Positions 61,001-64,000 of a stretch of 64,000 bases of DNA are shown in pieces. Made by a program: the position numbers and the translations under genes. How positions within the stretch are numbered: the stretch's first letter is position 1; each line of letters opens with the position of its first letter. The stretch is from a virus, in the IMG/VR virus record IMGVR_UViG_3300031952_000013, positions 20,861 to 84,860 of that record, one strand, 5' to 3'. Under the pieces are notes generated by a model. It was not told where the DNA came from, searched no databases, and saw only the letters and a program-made list of their open reading frames with translations.

Positions 61001-62849
61001 GACGTTGTGGGAAAAGTTGTGGGGTAATTTTAATGCAAATTTGGAGGATACCAGAACTCCAATGCAGAAGATGATAGAGCGGTTTCAAACTTTGGGTTCT
61101 ATGATTTCGGCTATAACTACCAATTTGCGTGATATGTTTGATACGTTTGGGATTGGAGAATCCAAGGTTCTAGATGTTTTGGATGCGGTTGCTAAGGGGT
61201 TTAATGCTATTGAGCAGTCGTTGAGAGCGGTTGAGGCGGCTGAGTCGGCTGCTGCTGAAGAAGGGGCTAATTTTATTGATAAACTTAATAGAGTAACAAG
61301 TGAAATAGGTTTGGCTATTGCTGTTATTACTACAATAATCAGTTTGTTTTCAAAATTATTTGCAGGAAAAACGGAAGCGGAGAAACTGGCTGATGCGATT
61401 AAGGATATAAAAGAAGAGATGGGATGGTTGGGTGAGATAACGGATGCGACGGCTGAAAAGATTGCGAAGCTCAGAGAGGCGATGGGGGAAGCTGCGGTTG
61501 AGGCTAGAACTCTTGCTGATATGATGAAGGATACTGGAATCAACACTAACAATTATGGGCAATACTTAAACAGAATGATTGATTCTCTTAATGAACTTGT
61601 GTCTGCTTGGAAATTGGCGCAAGATTTGGGGTTTGGTGAGTTTGATATTCAACAGGAACTTGAAGGTCTTGGTAAGGCTTTTGAGGAGATGATTGGTTAT
61701 CTTCAAAGGATAGGGAAAGAGGGGGACGCTGGTATTTTGATATTCATAAAGCGGTTGAGAGAACTTGGTATTACTATAAAAGAAGTAGATGATTATGTTT
61801 ATGGTTGGTTAGAGAGGGCGGCTAAGGGTCTTACTGATATGATTACTGCTGTGACGGGGGCTGGTCCTCAGTTGGAGATTGCTGGCAATCTACTGCTCTC
61901 TGTGTTTAATGCGGCTCTTGCTCAGGGGATGTCTTTGCTTGATGCTTTGAATCTGATAGCTGACCCGTTGGCAGCCCTGTCAGCAAAGTATACGGAACTG
62001 GGTTTGGCTGGTAGTGGAGCGATTGCAGAACTTCTTAAAATTCAGAAGGTTAAGGAAGCAAATGAAGGTTTGTTTGAGGCCATCTCTGGTTTGAATGAGG
62101 TTCTACAGGCTCTTGGAAATACAGGGTTCTTGACGGCTGAAGATTTTTCGGCTATGCAGAGTAGTGTGGGTGAATACTTCAAACAATTAACGGCAGCCGG
62201 ATTGACTTCAAAAGAAGCTCTGGCTGTTCTTGCTCCTATCTTGGCTAACCTTGAATATTATGCCAAGCAGTATGGGTTTGCTCTTGACCCCGCTACTCAG
62301 GCTCTTATTGACCAAGCCAAGGAAGCCGGAGTGTATAAAGAAAAAGCAAAGACTATGGCTGAAGTTCTGGAGGAAGGTTTTGGTAATATCTGCGACAGGT
62401 TAGACCAGATTGTGAAGTATTTTACTGGTGATAATGGTATTCTGGATAACATAGATAAATTTAAGAAGCGGGGGGCTTGGGATGAGTTCAATGAAGGGGC
62501 GAGGGATGCGATAGATAATCTTGATGAAGTTAATAGACGAATGCCAAAAGGTCCTGGGCGTTATGATGGAGGTAACGGGTCAGCGCAGTTTGGAATGACT
62601 AATGTTGGACAGACTCAACTTATTAAAGTTCATCGGGGTGAGTCGATTATTCCTGAAAATATTTCGTCGGTTCTCAGATCGTTCTTTGGAGGGATGTCTA
62701 CTCCTGCGGCTACAGGAGGCCAGGCTGATATGGCACAGGTAACGGTGGAAATAGATGGAATGGCAGTTTATAAGGCTCTAGTTCCTATTATGCGAAAGGG
62801 TATGGGTAAATACGGAGACGTAGAAATACAAGGTGGTGGGGTATTTTAA
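58095..62849 (+). CDS. Tail tape measure protein, TP901 type (1584 aa)
   Basis: The conserved TP901 core is near the N terminus: VSTLINMANAEQARGFEEVK, GLYEIMSAGINEPQEAMKIL, KYAKAGLTDLGTSAATLTSI, LPTAAAMGVGIDEVGAALAV and LSQRGLDASEAATALNRM. Long alpha-helical segments and hydrophobic stretches follow (IVWVGLGFLGLKISTALITS, then GLIIGAIAYQLAKLAIEA). The C terminus has HRGESIIPENISSVL. A protein of this length would set a tail of roughly 230 nm at the usual 1.5 Angstrom per residue. Confidence 0.92.
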   Translation: MATSSSSHVALVVFNTSGAITGLNYLNSALGRTRQRMSEFVAQSGYLVLALTRIATYTGIFTFFGLMAKAIKDNIELERRFAEVSTLINMANAEQARGFEEVKQQILELNPALGSAIDLTKGLYEIMSAGINEPQEAMKILVQSAKYAKAGLTDLGTSAATLTSIIKAYRLSADKARESSDYMFASVMEGKFHAEDLNEALGRVLPTAAAMGVGIDEVGAALAVLSQRGLDASEAATALNRMMISFLKPQEKSAKVMHSLGIETGITAFQSGGLLGAMRQLTTAMASHADLLPIVFTRERGLRGAFIMTGRGADEYARMLEKVRASAEGEGETERAYQKIIATTSERWKALGAHIQQTMAQSHQSMTGLKSLIGVLDVVSTTLITLSRGIVWVGLGFLGLKISTALITSLLAGLYRTLTIVFAQFEAAGGMMGRFVPAQINKQMNTLNRVIPRWEALKGVMSSVFTGLIIGAIAYQLAKLAIEAVNKALDAAIQRQIDYGNQLRARTVELKRLSQAHKEATGEIVNYSKEVENMVVVWTMWELGLMADKVDRLVFIMNKMGGAVKYSFSESRKFRDEVAELLTTMELGEPLTRRQYQILLDLGRVLGYDSKAYKTITEYSKKYSQETEYLATQQRKLNQLFVLLGNAMPYESMDAMGLATELSKDDLVKYGDAVKRALDTMKKVGTTDFNDFVKWLEASGEETGAFRKKLEEFDKQLTAARGLKYQVDLMQMAKEETNRLSAAMEELSLSDQQATARAKGLADAYAEYSKVLSDSVIANIPEVKKAVEILIANLARVPTEYQALILKLNAIAEKDKTAEIAAKKAENAREWVMDAWTRLSADLETLQNKINQDETKNIITDAKEKNALLKKDLADRLDTLGAYYAYSKVYLVLNAVFAAAMAKREQDARTASLADTMKEYAEAQQKMIQSHYDGTTQRLAIAKREYLGMMQFLMVFGYKFFPGMVGYMMTLWEKLWGNFNANLEDTRTPMQKMIERFQTLGSMISAITTNLRDMFDTFGIGESKVLDVLDAVAKGFNAIEQSLRAVEAAESAAAEEGANFIDKLNRVTSEIGLAIAVITTIISLFSKLFAGKTEAEKLADAIKDIKEEMGWLGEITDATAEKIAKLREAMGEAAVEARTLADMMKDTGINTNNYGQYLNRMIDSLNELVSAWKLAQDLGFGEFDIQQELEGLGKAFEEMIGYLQRIGKEGDAGILIFIKRLRELGITIKEVDDYVYGWLERAAKGLTDMITAVTGAGPQLEIAGNLLLSVFNAALAQGMSLLDALNLIADPLAALSAKYTELGLAGSGAIAELLKIQKVKEANEGLFEAISGLNEVLQALGNTGFLTAEDFSAMQSSVGEYFKQLTAAGLTSKEALAVLAPILANLEYYAKQYGFALDPATQALIDQAKEAGVYKEKAKTMAEVLEEGFGNICDRLDQIVKYFTGDNGILDNIDKFKKRGAWDEFNEGARDAIDNLDEVNRRMPKGPGRYDGGNGSAQFGMTNVGQTQLIKVHRGESIIPENISSVLRSFFGGMSTPAATGGQADMAQVTVEIDGMAVYKALVPIMRKGMGKYGDVEIQGGGVF

Positions 62850-63949
62850 TGGGAAGCAACAGATTTCTGTATGATACGATTACCCGAAGTGGTGTGATTG
62901 CTCCTCTTTATTCTGCCGACTACCATCCTTCCCACCCTGTAGAGAACCTGAGGAGTCTTTGGAGTGATTATGCTTATCGGACAAAGTATGGTAGTGGGTC
63001 TGGATGGGGGTATTTTAAGATTGATGCGACTAATAACTACATAGATTTTAATGATGGTTCAGTACGTGCGGCTAATCTGACTATAGGTGATTATGATGGA
63101 GACTCTCTTGCTTCTCATATAGCTGCTAGGATGACAGCTGTTGGTGGTCAAACTTATACTTGCGTTTACTCAAATACGACAAATAAGTTTACAATTTCGG
63201 CTTCAGGGACTTTCTCTATTCTGTGGTCTACAGGGTCTCATCATTCAACTACTGTTGGAGAGCACATTGGATTTTATATTTCTCAAGATGATACGGGGAC
63301 TAATACTTACACGGCTGATTATGTTAGGTCACATAATTATGGTGGATTTCAGATTGATTCTTGGGATGGTTCATCTATTGCGACAACGGGGTGTGTACTT
63401 ATTGGATTGAATTTGACTTCTAGTTATCAGATATTGAGATTGGAGAGGTGGTATAATTCTGTTTGGGAGAGTATAGGAGACCTTACTTACAGCAGCACCG
63501 ATGGTAGGGCTTATATTTTTTATGCTCCTAAAAGTGCTACTAAGTACAGGGTAGTTGCTAGGGATTGGACTAATCCTGATAAGTATCTTGAATTTGGTGT
63601 GCCTATTCTTGGTGGTTATGTTGATTTGAGTCGGGGTTATGAATATGGGGCTACTGTTACTCACGATGATACTTCTCAAAAAGCCTACTCTAAGCATGGA
63701 TATTTGAATATTGTGGTGGGATTTGAGCAGGTGGTTCGGGCTGTTCAGTATGAGGTTATGACAGCGGATGAGACTAAGATTGATACGTTTTGGGATAGTG
63801 TAATGGAGAGGTACCCGTTTGTTTTTATTGGGGATTCAGCTGTTCCTTTCTCAGATATGACTTATGCTATTCTGAGAGCGGGGATTGAGAAAACAAGGTT
63901 AGATGAGTATTTTCAGAAGGTTACTATGGTTTGGGAGAAAGTTCTATAG
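62849..63949 (+). CDS. Distal tail / minor tail protein (366 aa)
   Basis: A lead-in with HPVENLRSLWSDYAYRTKYG is followed by a baseplate-type beta domain. It includes DYDGDSLASHIAARMTAVGG, NKFTISASGTFSILWSTGSH and TVGEHIGFYISQDDTGTN. The C-terminal half resembles distal tail proteins (VVGFEQVVRAVQYEVMTADE, RYPFVFIGDSAVPFSDMTYA). It directly follows the tape measure, the usual position of Dit. Confidence 0.6.
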   Translation: MGSNRFLYDTITRSGVIAPLYSADYHPSHPVENLRSLWSDYAYRTKYGSGSGWGYFKIDATNNYIDFNDGSVRAANLTIGDYDGDSLASHIAARMTAVGGQTYTCVYSNTTNKFTISASGTFSILWSTGSHHSTTVGEHIGFYISQDDTGTNTYTADYVRSHNYGGFQIDSWDGSSIATTGCVLIGLNLTSSYQILRLERWYNSVWESIGDLTYSSTDGRAYIFYAPKSATKYRVVARDWTNPDKYLEFGVPILGGYVDLSRGYEYGATVTHDDTSQKAYSKHGYLNIVVGFEQVVRAVQYEVMTADETKIDTFWDSVMERYPFVFIGDSAVPFSDMTYAILRAGIEKTRLDEYFQKVTMVWEKVL

Positions 63950-63959
63950 GGAGAATTGA

Positions 63960-64000
63960 GTGGCAGTAGTTGGTTTGTCTGGGACTTCTGCTGCGTCATT
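63960..64000 (+). CDS. 5' end of a further tail gene (partial)
   Basis: A GTG after AGGGAGAATTGA opens a frame reading (M)AVVGLSGTSAAS, which runs off the end of the window. The words GTSAAS recall the adhesin repeat, so this may be another member of that repeat family. Only 13 codons are visible. Confidence 0.4.
   Translation, partial: MAVVGLSGTSAAS

Overview
The window is a 64-kb piece of a double-stranded DNA tailed phage (or prophage-like) genome. Every gene I could support is on the + strand. Genes are tightly packed with ATGA or short overlaps and strong GGAGG-type ribosome binding sites, so the host is a bacterium. The tail set (portal, capsid, tail tube, long TP901-type tape measure, distal tail protein, no sheath seen) suggests a long-tailed siphovirus-like particle. 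The host cannot be named from sequence. An RlpA-like cell-wall enzyme, a Tat-type signal and a Fur-box-like palindrome hint at a diderm, iron-regulated host, but only weakly.

Layout. 0-10 kb: accessory genes, mostly 30-140 residues, with many Cys-pair mini-proteins and membrane peptides, one tRNA-His, a Fur-box-like palindrome, and a 2-kb stretch that is mostly non-coding. That stretch holds G-rich repeats, a compositionally odd gene bracketed by inverted repeats, and an AT-rich array of six 18-bp direct repeats that could be a replication origin. 9.5-13.2 kb: an ECF-like sigma factor, a near-consensus sigma70 promoter, a second sigma-like gene, and two genes that look like clamp-loader delta-prime and delta subunits. 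13.2-17.2 kb: small Cys-rich genes; from about 14.2 kb they are richer in C on the + strand and share repeated stop/start junctions. 17.4-37.5 kb: replication, recombination and repair: family A DNA polymerase, RecA, a probable ssDNA-binding protein, a Rad50/SbcC-like ATPase split into two genes around an SbcD-like nuclease, a Cas4/RecB-like nuclease, beta clamp, RuvC-like resolvase, Fe-S uracil-DNA glycosylase, a large radical SAM enzyme and DnaX. 37.5-64 kb: packaging and virion genes in the usual order (terminase, Mu-like portal, protease/scaffold, decoration, capsid, connectors, tail tube, chaperone-like genes). An adhesin/glycan module sits before the tape measure and the distal tail protein.

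How it works together. The phage appears to carry a bacterial-style processivity system (beta, gamma/tau, delta, delta-prime) but pairs it with a PolA-type polymerase instead of DnaE or PolC. That polymerase has a C-terminal extension of about 100 residues whose pattern resembles the C-terminal domain of bacterial DnaE. If confirmed, this would be a hybrid replisome and is the most interesting lead here. No replicative helicase or primase was recognised, so these would come from the host or lie outside the window.

Limits. All functional calls rest on motifs read by eye. No database search, HMM or structure prediction was run. Calls for clamp-loader delta and delta-prime, the second sigma factor, the polymerase extension and most small genes are inferences that need profile searches.
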